NCBI GenBank assembly: GCA_963848675.1
Contig: CAWKEY010000021.1
Coordinates: forward strand, 1-64,000
Length of the DNA: 64,000 bases
Direction: 5' to 3'
DNA from: CAWKEY01 sp963848675
Lineage (GTDB): Bacteria; Pseudomonadota; Gammaproteobacteria; Methylococcales; Methylomonadaceae
Shown here: piece by piece, positions 8,474 through 17,136 of the stretch
Numbering within the stretch: the stretch's first letter is position 1
How the letters are laid out: every line of letters starts with the position of its first letter
Position numbers and translations under genes: made by a program
The notes under the pieces: generated by a model
The model's input: only the letters and a program-made list of their open reading frames with translations
Database searches by the model: none
What the model was told of the DNA's origin: nothing

Positions 8474-8767
8474 ATGAAAACTAATTGGCAGAGAAAATTG
8501 ATAGTAATTGTAGCAACTATGCTGTTGACTATGGGTACAGCCGGGGCTGAGCCAGGGGGCCGCGATGGCGGCGGTTCTGGTAGACACTGGTGGAGTGGTC
8601 ATAGCGTTGCTCGAAACCACGGGGGTGGCCGCGGCAAAGGCGGTCACTTTCAAGCACCTGAAATTGATGCCGCGTCAGGGACGAGCGCAATCGCACTGTT
8701 GACTGGCATGGTGCTATTGATGCAGGAAAGAAGACGGTCCAAACGTTCTTCTAAATCGAACGAATAG
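8474..8767 (+). CDS. Short secreted Gly/His-rich protein with VPEID-CTERM-like sorting tail
   Basis: I chose the ATG at 8474 because GAGG lies eight bases upstream; longer frames add MCCINEVSI without signal logic. The 97-residue product has a signal peptide (KLIVIVATMLLTMGTAGA), a short Gly/Arg/His-rich mature part, and the tail APEIDAASGTSAIALLTGMV followed by LLMQERRRSKRSS. That tail is a short motif, a transmembrane helix and an Arg-rich cluster, the tripartite layout of PEP-CTERM-type sorting signals, close to the VPEID variant. Such tails are handled by exosortases. No exosortase gene is in the window. The mature domain is too short for an enzyme and may be a matrix or surface component. 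Confidence 0.6.
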   Translation: MKTNWQRKLIVIVATMLLTMGTAGAEPGGRDGGGSGRHWWSGHSVARNHGGGRGKGGHFQAPEIDAASGTSAIALLTGMVLLMQERRRSKRSSKSNE

Positions 8768-9085
8768 ATTAGCTTGAGCGTTGGATGGTGTTTTCAAACA
8801 TGACGCAAAACTACACGAAATGCCTAATGGCCTACGGGGGCTGCTGACGGCTTGCCCTATAAAAACAATCGTAAGCGTTTACTAAACCCCATCTAACAAC
8901 AAGGCACTGGTTCAGACAGAATGTTGCCATTTAAATTCTGCAGGAGCAAACCCTTTTCAGCCCGGCAGGAGGCGTCTCTTACCGGGCTATTTTTTTCGCC
9001 ATTTCTGGTAAAGGGGATAAATTTTATGTCGGTAAGCAGTTTCGACTAATATTAATTGCAACTGCAACCGTCACCGAGGTTTCCG
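8768..9085. other. 318-bp intergenic region with a terminator hairpin
   Basis: Between the VPEID-tail gene and the HDOD gene, the only clear structure is the hairpin and T-run at 8959-8996. Two GGA motifs (CAGGAGC and CAGGAGG) precede or lie in its loop. No open frame is convincing. A small RNA ending at this terminator is possible but not demonstrable from one sequence. Confidence 0.4.
8959..8996 (+). terminator. Rho-independent terminator
   Basis: A 7-bp stem AGCCCGG/CCGGGCT encloses a 16-base loop and is followed by A and seven T residues. It can end the upstream VPEID-tail transcript. It lies 190 bases beyond that stop codon, so it may instead close a separate short transcript. Confidence 0.6.
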
Positions 9086-9958
9086 ATGAGCCCAGCAAAA
9101 TTGGCCCAACATGTCTCAACGATTTTTTCCTTACCGGAAGTCGTTTTACGTATTAACGAAATTCTTGATTGTTCCAATCCGACGAATACCGAATTGGAAG
9201 AAGTGATCATTCACGACCCGGCCTTAACCGCGAATATATTAAAAATCGTGAACAGCGCCTATTTTGGTTTTCCAGGTAAAATCGACACCGTTTCACGCGC
9301 GATTACGCTTATCGGCCTTCAAGAGTTAAGAAACCTTGCCCTTGCAAGTTCGGTTGTAACGCGTTTTAAAGGCATTCCAGCCGATCTGGTCGATATGGAT
9401 GTGTTCTGGTACCACAGCATTACCAGCGGCGTATTGGCTAAACTGTTGGCCAGACATTTCAAGTGCGATAATGTTGAGCGTTTTTTTATTGCCGGTCTAT
9501 TGAGCAGAATTGGTAAATTAATTTTTTTCACGCAGTATCCTGCCCAATCGGCAGATATTCTCAGATTAAAAGAGAATGGCGAGGAAGTCATGACGGCAGC
9601 TGAAGAAGATGTATTTGGCTATTCATATGCTGAATTAAGTGCCGAATTGCTTAAACAATGGAAGCTTCCGCCGACGATTTGGCAGCTGATCGCTTTTCAA
9701 CTGGATCCATTAAGTGCTGAAAAGCAGTTTAGAAGAGATGCCTGCCTTCTCCATGTGGCCGTTAAGATTGCCTGCAGTCTGGAGCCTTGTGCAAAGTACG
9801 ATTACAATTTTGAACAAATCGCCCCCGTTTTTAAGCCTGAAGTGCTGAAGTATCTGCAGATGACACCTAACACCATCGATTATTTAATGGAAGAAGCCGT
9901 GCTTCAGGCATTTGAGATCATGACTATTATCCGTCCAGAAGCTTCAGTAATATTTTGA
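9086..9958 (+). CDS. HDOD-domain signalling protein, HD motif lost (GLLSRIG)
   Basis: The start ATG at 9086 follows GAGG by six bases and was preferred to an upstream TTG. The product of 290 residues is a single HDOD domain: DPALTANILKIVNSAYFGFP and ISRAITLIGL-type helices (here VSRAITLIGLQELRNLAL) are standard. The position that reads GLLHDIG in relatives reads GLLSRIG, so metal-dependent phosphodiesterase activity is not expected. HDOD proteins commonly act as non-enzymatic signalling scaffolds in motility and c-di-GMP networks. It resembles the protein at 19158 in length and layout. Confidence 0.85.
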   Translation: MSPAKLAQHVSTIFSLPEVVLRINEILDCSNPTNTELEEVIIHDPALTANILKIVNSAYFGFPGKIDTVSRAITLIGLQELRNLALASSVVTRFKGIPADLVDMDVFWYHSITSGVLAKLLARHFKCDNVERFFIAGLLSRIGKLIFFTQYPAQSADILRLKENGEEVMTAAEEDVFGYSYAELSAELLKQWKLPPTIWQLIAFQLDPLSAEKQFRRDACLLHVAVKIACSLEPCAKYDYNFEQIAPVFKPEVLKYLQMTPNTIDYLMEEAVLQAFEIMTIIRPEASVIF

Positions 9959-10035
9959 CAGCCGATTTTATCGGGAGCACGGGAAAGTCGAGCTGACACC
10001 CTGACCCATACGGCTTCGCCATCAAGTTGCTTTTC

Positions 10036-10071
10036 TGGGAGGGGCTTAAGCCGCGATTGCCGAGGCTCCCA
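10036..10071. repeat. REP-like palindromic element
   Basis: The outer arms TGGGAG and CTCCCA pair perfectly, and inside lies the palindrome GGCTTAAGCC followed by GCGATTG. This GGGAGGGGCTT..AGCCGCGA layout resembles REP elements of Pseudomonas and other gammaproteobacteria. It occupies the spacer between convergent genes (the HDOD gene and tilS), the usual place for such repeats. Confidence 0.55.
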
Positions 10072-10147
10072 CCCACTAATGCTTTAGGCGAAGCCCTTCG
10101 AGAACCTCTTCCCGCAAGCGTAAAGCCAACAATCAAGCGCAAAAAGA

Positions 10148-11476
10148 CTATTGCGGTTTTTGCCAGACCAGCCGGATACAGCCATCGGCTTTTTGATCAT
10201 AAAATTCGGCACTGATCCAGTAGCCGGCCACAGCGGCAAGCTGATCATCCAGGTAAATCAGGGGCAGGCATTCTCTCTCCCAGGGCGGAATGCCGGCTTC
10301 CTGAAACAGATTTTTCAAAGCATGATGCCCCGCCCTGCCCGGTAATCTGATTTTTTCCCCGCCGCACCGAAATCTGATCGTGACCACGGCTTGCCGCCAC
10401 TGTTCAAAGGCTATGCCTGTTGCCGAAGGTATTATTTGCAGACAGCGATCATCGGTTATTTTTAACATGGATTGTTCAGGCGGCCAGTGCAGTTCCTGCA
10501 AGGTTTGCTTTGCGCACTGCTTTAGACAATACAGATTGTCCCGATAGCGCCGGATGCAATAGCCCGGGGCTGACAACACCGGGTCACTGCTGGCGCTTGC
10601 GCCAATGACCTCTAGGAAAATCCGTTCAACAACAGCTTGTGCGGGCATTTTTAAGGCCATAGCTTGAAACCATTGCCTGATGACCAGCGCTTGTTTGAGT
10701 GGATCAAGCAGCCGCAACCGATGGATTGATAACGTGTCATCAGCCGGATTGAAAACCGCGGAAAACAAGCCCTCCGCCATTTCAGAAACAAGCACTTGAG
10801 CATTCGCAGAGTGCCTTGCCGAACGGGCAACTGTTTTATCCAGGGCCGGCCAGCGTTGCTTTAACAGCGGCACAATCTCATTGCGCAAGAAATTGCGGTC
10901 GTAATCACTGCGTTGATTGCTGGGATCTTCCACCCAGTTTAAAGCGTGCGCCCGGGCATACGCATCAAGCGCCTGCTTGGCGACATTCAACAGCGGCCTG
11001 AGCATCATGCCTTGACCAAAAGCTGTTATTTCCGGCATCCCGGAAAGACCACGCAAGCCGCTGCCGCGAAACAGCTGCAGCAAAACCGTTTCCAGTTGAT
11101 CGTCCCGGTGCTGGGCAAGCAATAACACGTCGTTGTGCCCTATTAACGGTTTTAATGCCGTATAGCGTGCGTTTCTGGCCGCTTCCTCAGGACTTTGTCC
11201 AGGCAATGGCTGGGCATTCACCTGCCGCAGCAAGAAATCAACGCCCAGCTGCTCAGCCGATTTTTGGCAATGCGCAGCCCAGAAATCAGCCTCTGCCTGC
11301 AAGCCATGATGCACGTAAACGGCGGTGATCTTATTTTTGAGCTCGGCTATCGAGGCGCACAAATGCAATAACACATGAGAATCGACACCGCCGCTGTAGG
11401 CAATAAAGACATGTGCAAGCGGTTTAAGCCGGTCCAATAGGGATGCGATGATGTCTGATGATAACGCCGCGGTCAT
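10148..11476 (-). CDS. tilS: tRNA(Ile)-lysidine synthetase TilS
   Basis: TilS attaches lysine to C34 of tRNA-Ile(CAU) using ATP, changing its reading from AUG to AUA. The PP-loop SGGVDS lies at residues 28-33 in VFIAYSGGVDSHVLLHL. The N-type ATPase core continues with HHGLQ, EEAARNARY and LLAQHRDDQLETVLLQLFRG. The C-terminal TilS domain has FRCGGEKIRLPGRAGHH and the KNLFQEAGIPPWER stretch. Length (442) is close to the E. coli protein. It lies downstream of accA on the same strand, as in many gammaproteobacteria, but a terminator separates them. Confidence 0.95.
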   Translation of the reverse strand: MTAALSSDIIASLLDRLKPLAHVFIAYSGGVDSHVLLHLCASIAELKNKITAVYVHHGLQAEADFWAAHCQKSAEQLGVDFLLRQVNAQPLPGQSPEEAARNARYTALKPLIGHNDVLLLAQHRDDQLETVLLQLFRGSGLRGLSGMPEITAFGQGMMLRPLLNVAKQALDAYARAHALNWVEDPSNQRSDYDRNFLRNEIVPLLKQRWPALDKTVARSARHSANAQVLVSEMAEGLFSAVFNPADDTLSIHRLRLLDPLKQALVIRQWFQAMALKMPAQAVVERIFLEVIGASASSDPVLSAPGYCIRRYRDNLYCLKQCAKQTLQELHWPPEQSMLKITDDRCLQIIPSATGIAFEQWRQAVVTIRFRCGGEKIRLPGRAGHHALKNLFQEAGIPPWERECLPLIYLDDQLAAVAGYWISAEFYDQKADGCIRLVWQKPQ

Positions 11477-11560
11477 GGGTGCCTGTAGGGGGATGTGGTC
11501 TAAAAGCCCGATCGAGTGGGAATTTACAGTGGTTCAGGCATTGAGCCTGTGGCACCAACT

Positions 11561-11585
11561 AAAAAGCCGGCAAAGCCGGCCTTTT
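11561..11585 (-). terminator. Rho-independent terminator after accA
   Basis: On the minus strand GCCGGC-TTT-GCCGGC is followed by TTTTTAG. It lies 22 bases past the accA stop and upstream of tilS, so tilS probably needs its own promoter within 11477-11560 or depends on readthrough. The run of A on the other flank makes the hairpin partly bidirectional. Confidence 0.75.
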
Positions 11586-11606
11586 AAAGAAAGAAAAAGT
11601 GCTGAT

Positions 11607-12575
11607 TTATTTGACCGCGTCTTCGGCATAAACCCCAAAGCTCATGAGTCGCTGGTAGCGTTTTTCCAGCAAAGTATCCAGGGAGTGCGCTTTTAACTCT
11701 TCCATGTGCCGGATCAAGGCTTCTCGTAAACTTAAGGCAATCGCCTGAAAATTTCTATGGCCGCCGCCGATAGGCTCTCTGACCACTTCATCCAGAAATC
11801 CCTGTTCACGAATGCGATCGGACGTAATGCCCATGGCTTCTGCGGCCAGTTGTGATTTATCAGCGCTTTTCCAGAGTATGGAAGCGCAGCCTTCCGGCGA
11901 AATCACCGAATAAGTGCTGTATTCCAGCATGATCAAGCGATCGCCCACCCCGATGGCCAGAGCCCCGCCGGAACCGCCTTCCCCGATGATGGTGCAGATG
12001 ACGGGCGTTCTCAGCTTGGCCATTTCAAACAGGTTTCTGGCAATGGCTTCACTCTGCCCTCGCTCTTCCGCGCCCAGCCCAGGATAAGCGCCCGGCGTAT
12101 CAATCAGGCAAATCACCGGCATTTTGAAGCGCTCGGCCATTTTCATGACGCGCAAGGCCTTGCGATAGCCTTCCGGGCGCGGCATGCCAAAGTTGCGGTA
12201 AATCTTTTCTTTGGTATCACGTCCCTTTTGGTGACCGATGACCATCACCGGCTGACCTTCCAGCCTGGCCAGACCACAGACGATGGCAGGATCATCCGCA
12301 TAAGCCCGATCTCCGTGCAGTTCATGAAAGTCGGTGAACATGCGCTCGATGTAATCCAGCGTATAAGGGCGACCTGGATGTCTTGATAGCTGTGAAATCT
12401 GCCAGTCTGAAAGATTGGCAAAAATGGACTCGGTCAGCGCCTGACTTTTGTCTTCCAGCTGTTTAAGGGCATCCGAAATATTGATGTTATTGTCAAACTC
12501 CACATTGCGAAGTTCTTCAATTTTCGCTTCTAGTTCAGCGATAGGTTGTTCAAAATCGAGAAATTTTAGGTCCAT
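11607..12575 (-). CDS. accA: Acetyl-CoA carboxylase carboxyltransferase subunit alpha
   Basis: AccA pairs with AccD to move the carboxyl group from biotin to acetyl-CoA, the committed step of fatty acid synthesis. The protein is 322 residues (E. coli 319). Family blocks are LDFEQPIAELEAKIEELR at the N-terminus, RHPGRPYTLDYIERMF, GDRAYADDPAIVCGLARLEG, the crotonase-fold oxyanion region IGEGGSGGALAIGVGDRL, and SVISPEGCASILWKSADK. It is complete. No accD lies nearby. A terminator follows, so it appears monocistronic or the end of a transcript. Confidence 0.96.
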   Translation of the reverse strand: MDLKFLDFEQPIAELEAKIEELRNVEFDNNINISDALKQLEDKSQALTESIFANLSDWQISQLSRHPGRPYTLDYIERMFTDFHELHGDRAYADDPAIVCGLARLEGQPVMVIGHQKGRDTKEKIYRNFGMPRPEGYRKALRVMKMAERFKMPVICLIDTPGAYPGLGAEERGQSEAIARNLFEMAKLRTPVICTIIGEGGSGGALAIGVGDRLIMLEYSTYSVISPEGCASILWKSADKSQLAAEAMGITSDRIREQGFLDEVVREPIGGGHRNFQAIALSLREALIRHMEELKAHSLDTLLEKRYQRLMSFGVYAEDAVK

Positions 12576-12678
12576 TGAGACTTGCTTAATAAAGGCTTAT
12601 TGAAATGGAGATTTTATAGAAAAATCGAGTTTAATTCTAAGGTTATTTCCGGCCATGTCGATGAGCAACGTTCGTTGG

Positions 12679-13986
12679 TCACCCGGCATTATTGTCCAGC
12701 TCTCGCAAATGCCTTAATTTTTCCCTGATTTTGATTTCCAAACCTCGAGTCACGGGATCGTAATACTGCCTTCCGGCCAGTTCGTCCGGAAAATAATTCT
12801 CCCCGGCAGCATAGGCTTCGGGTTCGTCGTGGGCGTAACGGTAAGTCTTGCCATAATCGAGCGATTTCATGAGTTTGGTCGGTGCATTGCGTAAATGCAC
12901 CGGAACGCCCAGGCTGCCGCTTTGTTTGGCATCGCGCATGGCGGCATTGTAGGCCATGTAAACGGCATTGCTTTTGGGCGCACAGGCTAAATAAACGACG
13001 GCTTGCGCCAGGGATAGCTCGCCTTCCGGACTGCCTAAACGTTCCTGAGCTTCCCAGGCATTGATGGCAATTTGCAGCGCTCTGGGATCGGCGTTGCCGA
13101 TGTCTTCCGAGGCCATGCGCACAACGCGCCGGGCCAGGTAGGACAAATCGCAACCGGCATCGATCATGCGGCACAACCAATACAGCGCGCCATCAGGGGA
13201 ACTGCCGCGCACTGATTTGTGCAGGGCGGAAATCTGGTTGTAAAATTCCTCCCCCTGTTTGTCAAAGCGGCGCACGCCACCGGTCAGTACTTCTCTGGCG
13301 ATGCCTTCATTGATAACCTGGCTGCCATTGGCGGCCGCCAGTTCCACGGCAATTTCCAGTAGATTCAGTAATCTTCTGGCATCGCCGTCGGCAGCTTCGG
13401 CAAATTGCATTTTAATGGCCTCGGCCATGTCAATGTGCAGACTGCCCAGGCCGCGTTCCGGTTCGGTTATGGCTTTGTTCAATACCAGCAGCAAATCATC
13501 TGTTGTTAATGCGTTGAGCACATAGACGCGCGCCCTGGACAATAAGGCATTATTGAGCGCAAAGGACGGATTTTCAGTGGTGGCGCCGACAAAATATACA
13601 GTACCGTCTTCGACATGCGGCAAAAACGCATCCTGTTGCGATTTGTTAAAACGATGCACTTCGTCGACAAACAGAATGGTGCGCCGGTTTTGTTGCTGCT
13701 GGATTTTTTTGGCTTCTTCAACTGCTGCCCGGATTTCCTTGACGCCGGATAACACAGCGGAAATGGGCATGAATTCAGCATCCGAATGCTGGGCAATGAG
13801 GCGAGCGAGCGTGGTCTTGCCGGTACCCGGCGGCCCCCAGAAGATCATCGAATGCAATCGCCCCGTGGCGATGGCTTCGTAAAGCGGTTTGCCCGGCTTC
13901 AGGATGTGCTGCTGGCCAACATATTCCGTCAAGACCTGCGGCCGCATTCTATCTGCCAAGGGCTTACTGAGGTCTTCAAACATCAT
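12679..13986 (-). CDS. rarA: Replication-associated recombination protein A (RarA/MgsA), AAA+ ATPase
   Basis: RarA is a clamp-loader-like AAA+ ATPase that acts at stalled replication forks. Walker A GPPGTGKT lies at residues 51-58, Walker B FVDEVHRFNK follows, sensor 1 is in GATTENPSF, and the C-terminal block RMIDAGCDLSYLARRVVRMA and the APKSNAVYMAYNAAM stretch are diagnostic. I chose the ATG at 13986 (MMFEDLSKPLADRMRP) because the upstream TTG start adds seven residues not found in the family; no strong Shine-Dalgarno site supports either. It follows lolA by 44 bases, the conserved lolA-rarA order; serS does not follow here. Confidence 0.93.
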   Translation of the reverse strand: MMFEDLSKPLADRMRPQVLTEYVGQQHILKPGKPLYEAIATGRLHSMIFWGPPGTGKTTLARLIAQHSDAEFMPISAVLSGVKEIRAAVEEAKKIQQQQNRRTILFVDEVHRFNKSQQDAFLPHVEDGTVYFVGATTENPSFALNNALLSRARVYVLNALTTDDLLLVLNKAITEPERGLGSLHIDMAEAIKMQFAEAADGDARRLLNLLEIAVELAAANGSQVINEGIAREVLTGGVRRFDKQGEEFYNQISALHKSVRGSSPDGALYWLCRMIDAGCDLSYLARRVVRMASEDIGNADPRALQIAINAWEAQERLGSPEGELSLAQAVVYLACAPKSNAVYMAYNAAMRDAKQSGSLGVPVHLRNAPTKLMKSLDYGKTYRYAHDEPEAYAAGENYFPDELAGRQYYDPVTRGLEIKIREKLRHLRELDNNAG

Positions 13987-14030
13987 GAAAACAGGTAATG
14001 AACACAAGGCACAGTGTGAGGCTTAGAACT

Positions 14031-14660
14031 TTATTCGGTAAAAACATCAGCACCTTTTGGTGCCGTAAATTGGAACAATGATGGCGCAATTGCCAAATTC
14101 AGCTTGACGTTGGAAAAATAAATCCGGGTCAGCTGGCCAAAATTATCGCTGAGCTCCATTCCGCCCAAAGAGCCTTTATCCAGGCCTATCAGCACGTATT
14201 TGAAGCCGCTTTCCTGGCTTTTGGGCAGCAACTTTATCCATAACAAACCTTCATCTTCGCCTTGTTGTTCGATGGTAAAGTTTTGTTCCAGGGAGACATC
14301 ACCGCTGAGCAGCAATGCCGGCGTTGAGCCTATCGATTCATCCATTTTTTTAATGGTAACCTGTTCTAAATCGGCATCATAAAACCAGACTTTACCTGAA
14401 CTCGAGACAATCTGTTGCTGAAAGGGTTTTTGATAATCCCAGCGGAATTTACCGGGCCGCTGTAAATAAAACACACCGTAACTGCTTTGCACGGCATTAC
14501 CGGACTCATCAATCAACACCTGTTTAAAGTCGGCCGTGAGTGATTTGGTCGCGGCCAAAAATGCTTTCAACTGTTTAACAGGCTGATCTTCAGCATGCGC
14601 CGCAGTGTTAAAAAAAACGAAGGCCAACAAAATCAGGCGCAAAAAAGTAAATAGGGTCAT
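14031..14660 (-). CDS. lolA: Outer-membrane lipoprotein carrier protein LolA
   Basis: LolA receives lipoproteins from LolCDE and carries them across the periplasm to LolB. The 209-residue precursor has a signal peptide (FLRLILLAFVFFNTAAHAED). The mature part shows the LolA pattern: LTADFKQVLIDESGN, GVFYLQRPGKFRWDYQKPFQ, VWFYDADLEQVTIKKMD, and the beta-strand end NVKLNLAIAPSLFQFTAPKG. It lies between mrcB (16 bases upstream) and rarA. In E. coli ftsK precedes lolA; here ftsK is 35 kb away. Confidence 0.92.
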   Translation of the reverse strand: MTLFTFLRLILLAFVFFNTAAHAEDQPVKQLKAFLAATKSLTADFKQVLIDESGNAVQSSYGVFYLQRPGKFRWDYQKPFQQQIVSSSGKVWFYDADLEQVTIKKMDESIGSTPALLLSGDVSLEQNFTIEQQGEDEGLLWIKLLPKSQESGFKYVLIGLDKGSLGGMELSDNFGQLTRIYFSNVKLNLAIAPSLFQFTAPKGADVFTE

Positions 14661-14676
14661 GGCTGCTCTTTATTAT

Positions 14677-17019
14677 TTAAAAATTATCTGGGAAAAAATC
14701 ACTAAACCAGGATTTATCATCGCTAGCTGGCGGTTCCATACAGGGTGAAATGCCAACTGGCGCAGAACCAGAAATATAGGGATAATACCTGGCGCCGGGG
14801 CAATTTTGATCCGCGCGTAAGCCGGTAACCGGATCAACCCAGGCCATCTGAATATTATCGGGTGGATTCAGGGTGACAGGCTGGCTTGAAATCTGACGCA
14901 TTAACGCTGTCCAAAGCTGCAGCGCACCGGTAGAACCGGTTAATCCAACGGGCTTATTGTCATCCCGGCCAATCCACACCACCGACAAATAATCGCCGGT
15001 GTAGCCAGCAAACCAGCTGTCTTTTGCATCATTGGTAGTGCCTGTTTTACCCACCAGACCAAAGCTCGAGGGAAAGGCAGCATAGGCCGTGCGCCCTGTG
15101 CCTTCGCGCATGACTTCCTGTAAGATGGTATTGACGATATAAGTTGCGGCAGGGTCAACAGCCTGTTTGACCGTGAATGGATAACTTTGCAGGCGCTCGC
15201 CATTGGCTGCCACAACGGCTCGAATACCTCGCAGCGGCGTTGAAAAGCCATCGCCCGCGAGCGTTTGGTACATCTGGGTTACTTCCATCGGTGTCAATTC
15301 GGACGCGCCCAGCAAAAAGGACGGGTACAAATCAACCGGCCTGCTGATACCCAGACTGCGTAGAGTTTTTACCGTTCTGGCGACCCCCACATCCATGCCA
15401 ATTCTTACTGTCGCTAAATTGTAAGAATGCGACAAAGCTTTGTGCAGGCCCACATAACCATGCTCTCTATGGTCATAGTTTTTAGGCTGCCAAATCTTCC
15501 CGCTGCCGCTATTCACCTGAATAGCGGCATCACTGACTTTGGTAGTGATGGTGTATTTGTTTGGATATTCCAGCGCCGTCAAATAGACGACTGGTTTTAT
15601 CAATGAACCTATCGGCCGCACCGCATCCAGGGCACGGTTAAATCCTGACGCCGAGTTCTCACGTCCACTGGCCAGTGCGACAATTTCGCCACTATCTCTG
15701 CGCGTAACCACCACGGCGGTTTCAAGGTTGCCCACTTTTGGCAGTCTTTCCAGTTGAGTTAATTTTTGGGCGACCGTCTGTTCAAGATCATCCTGAACGC
15801 GTGTGTCCAGGGTGGTAAAAATTCTCAAGCCTTCAGAGGTTAAATCTTCCTCTCGATATTCCTGCCGTAGCTGGCGTTTAACCAGATCAAGAAAGCCCGG
15901 ATAACGATTGGCTGAACGATGGGGGCGCGCAATCACATTAAGTGGTTTTGCTTTTGTTATCTCTGCCTGCTCTGGGGTGATGTAGCCCTGCGCTGCCATC
16001 TCATCCAGCACCAGATTACGCCTTTGCATGGCACGTTCGGGGTTGCGCCGTGGATCGTAGAAAGAAGGTCCACGAACCAGCGCAACCAGTGACGCCATTT
16101 GCTCCAACTGCAAGTCTTTTAAAGAACTGCCAAAATAAAACTCGCTGGCCAGGCCAAAACCATGGACTGCGCTGCCGCCATCCTGGCCGAGAAACACTTC
16201 ATTTAGATAGGCGCCCAGAATTTCATCTTTGCTGTAACGATATTCCAATATCAGCGACATAAAGACTTCATTGACCTTGCGCCAGATAGTACGTTCAGAG
16301 GTTAAATAGAAGTTTTTTACCAACTGCTGGGTAATGGTACTGCCACCCTGTACCAATCCGCCCGCACGGATATTCGCCCACATCGCTCGGGTAATTCCCC
16401 GCAAGGAAATACCGTAATGGTGGTAAAAATCACGGTCTTCGGTTGCGAACAAACCTTTGATCAGCGCATCGGGAGCCTCTTCCAGCTTGATTAAGATGCG
16501 GTCTTCTTTAATGGTGGGATAAAAACTGCCGATTTGCACGGGATCCATGCGCACAATTGCAAGCTCCTGTGATTGCGTTAACTCAGTAATGTTGACAATG
16601 CCGGCATTGTCAAAACTTACACGAACAAGACTGCTGGGCTGTTGTTGATCCCAAAAGCTAAACTCGCGGGTTTTGACGCTGATTTGCGATCCCTGTTTAA
16701 AATAAGTACCCTCCGAAGCGAGTTGGCTATCTTGCCGGTAATGCAGATCTTTCAGAAGCTCTTCAAATTTGGCCGCGCTCAGGGCATAGCCGGCATAAAG
16801 TTCAAGGGGGCTGGCATAGACCCGGGCAGGAATAGACCAGCGTTTACCCTCAAATTGTTTGCGAACGTTATAATCGAGGTAGCCCAGATAGCTGAATAAC
16901 ACAAAACCAGCACCTACAAAAAGAAGTAAAATTATACTTTTAAACCAACTAAAACCAGGTTTCTTGGTGGTTTTATTGCCGGTATACCTGGAGTTGTGCG
17001 TTTTAGTCTTTTCTACCAT
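14677..17019 (-). CDS. mrcB: Penicillin-binding protein 1B (bifunctional class A PBP)
   Basis: This enzyme polymerises and cross-links peptidoglycan. The 780-residue protein has one N-terminal transmembrane helix (about 26-47), a UB2H domain (about 60-150), a GT51 glycosyltransferase with catalytic E194 in ATEDRDFYHHYG and the QGGSTITQQLVKN motif, and a transpeptidase with S472 (GSLIKP), SYN (HSYNLATVRIG) and KTG (LVGKTGTTNDAKD). UB2H marks it as PBP1b, which works with LpoB; no lpoB is visible nearby. AGAGG lies only two bases before the ATG, an unusually short spacing. It lies upstream of lolA on the same strand and may share its transcript. Confidence 0.95.
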   Translation of the reverse strand: MVEKTKTHNSRYTGNKTTKKPGFSWFKSIILLLFVGAGFVLFSYLGYLDYNVRKQFEGKRWSIPARVYASPLELYAGYALSAAKFEELLKDLHYRQDSQLASEGTYFKQGSQISVKTREFSFWDQQQPSSLVRVSFDNAGIVNITELTQSQELAIVRMDPVQIGSFYPTIKEDRILIKLEEAPDALIKGLFATEDRDFYHHYGISLRGITRAMWANIRAGGLVQGGSTITQQLVKNFYLTSERTIWRKVNEVFMSLILEYRYSKDEILGAYLNEVFLGQDGGSAVHGFGLASEFYFGSSLKDLQLEQMASLVALVRGPSFYDPRRNPERAMQRRNLVLDEMAAQGYITPEQAEITKAKPLNVIARPHRSANRYPGFLDLVKRQLRQEYREEDLTSEGLRIFTTLDTRVQDDLEQTVAQKLTQLERLPKVGNLETAVVVTRRDSGEIVALASGRENSASGFNRALDAVRPIGSLIKPVVYLTALEYPNKYTITTKVSDAAIQVNSGSGKIWQPKNYDHREHGYVGLHKALSHSYNLATVRIGMDVGVARTVKTLRSLGISRPVDLYPSFLLGASELTPMEVTQMYQTLAGDGFSTPLRGIRAVVAANGERLQSYPFTVKQAVDPAATYIVNTILQEVMREGTGRTAYAAFPSSFGLVGKTGTTNDAKDSWFAGYTGDYLSVVWIGRDDNKPVGLTGSTGALQLWTALMRQISSQPVTLNPPDNIQMAWVDPVTGLRADQNCPGARYYPYISGSAPVGISPCMEPPASDDKSWFSDFFPDNF

Positions 17020-17136
17020 AGCCTCTTACAACATTCATTATCAATCATTAGGTTTTCTATTATACATAATTAGAAATAACGGCATTAGCGACCGTCAATT
17101 TAGCGGTATAAAATGAACCACGAATGAACAGTGAGG

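Noticed and set aside
8800..8875. Tokens resembling a c-di-GMP-I (GEMM) riboswitch: GACGCAAA, CGAAA, CCTAA, GGCTGC...TTGCC
   Set aside because: The tokens occur in the wrong order and spacing for the GEMM fold: no GCAAACC strand precedes a GAAA loop and GACGCAAAG strand. A covariance search (Rfam RF01051) would decide it.
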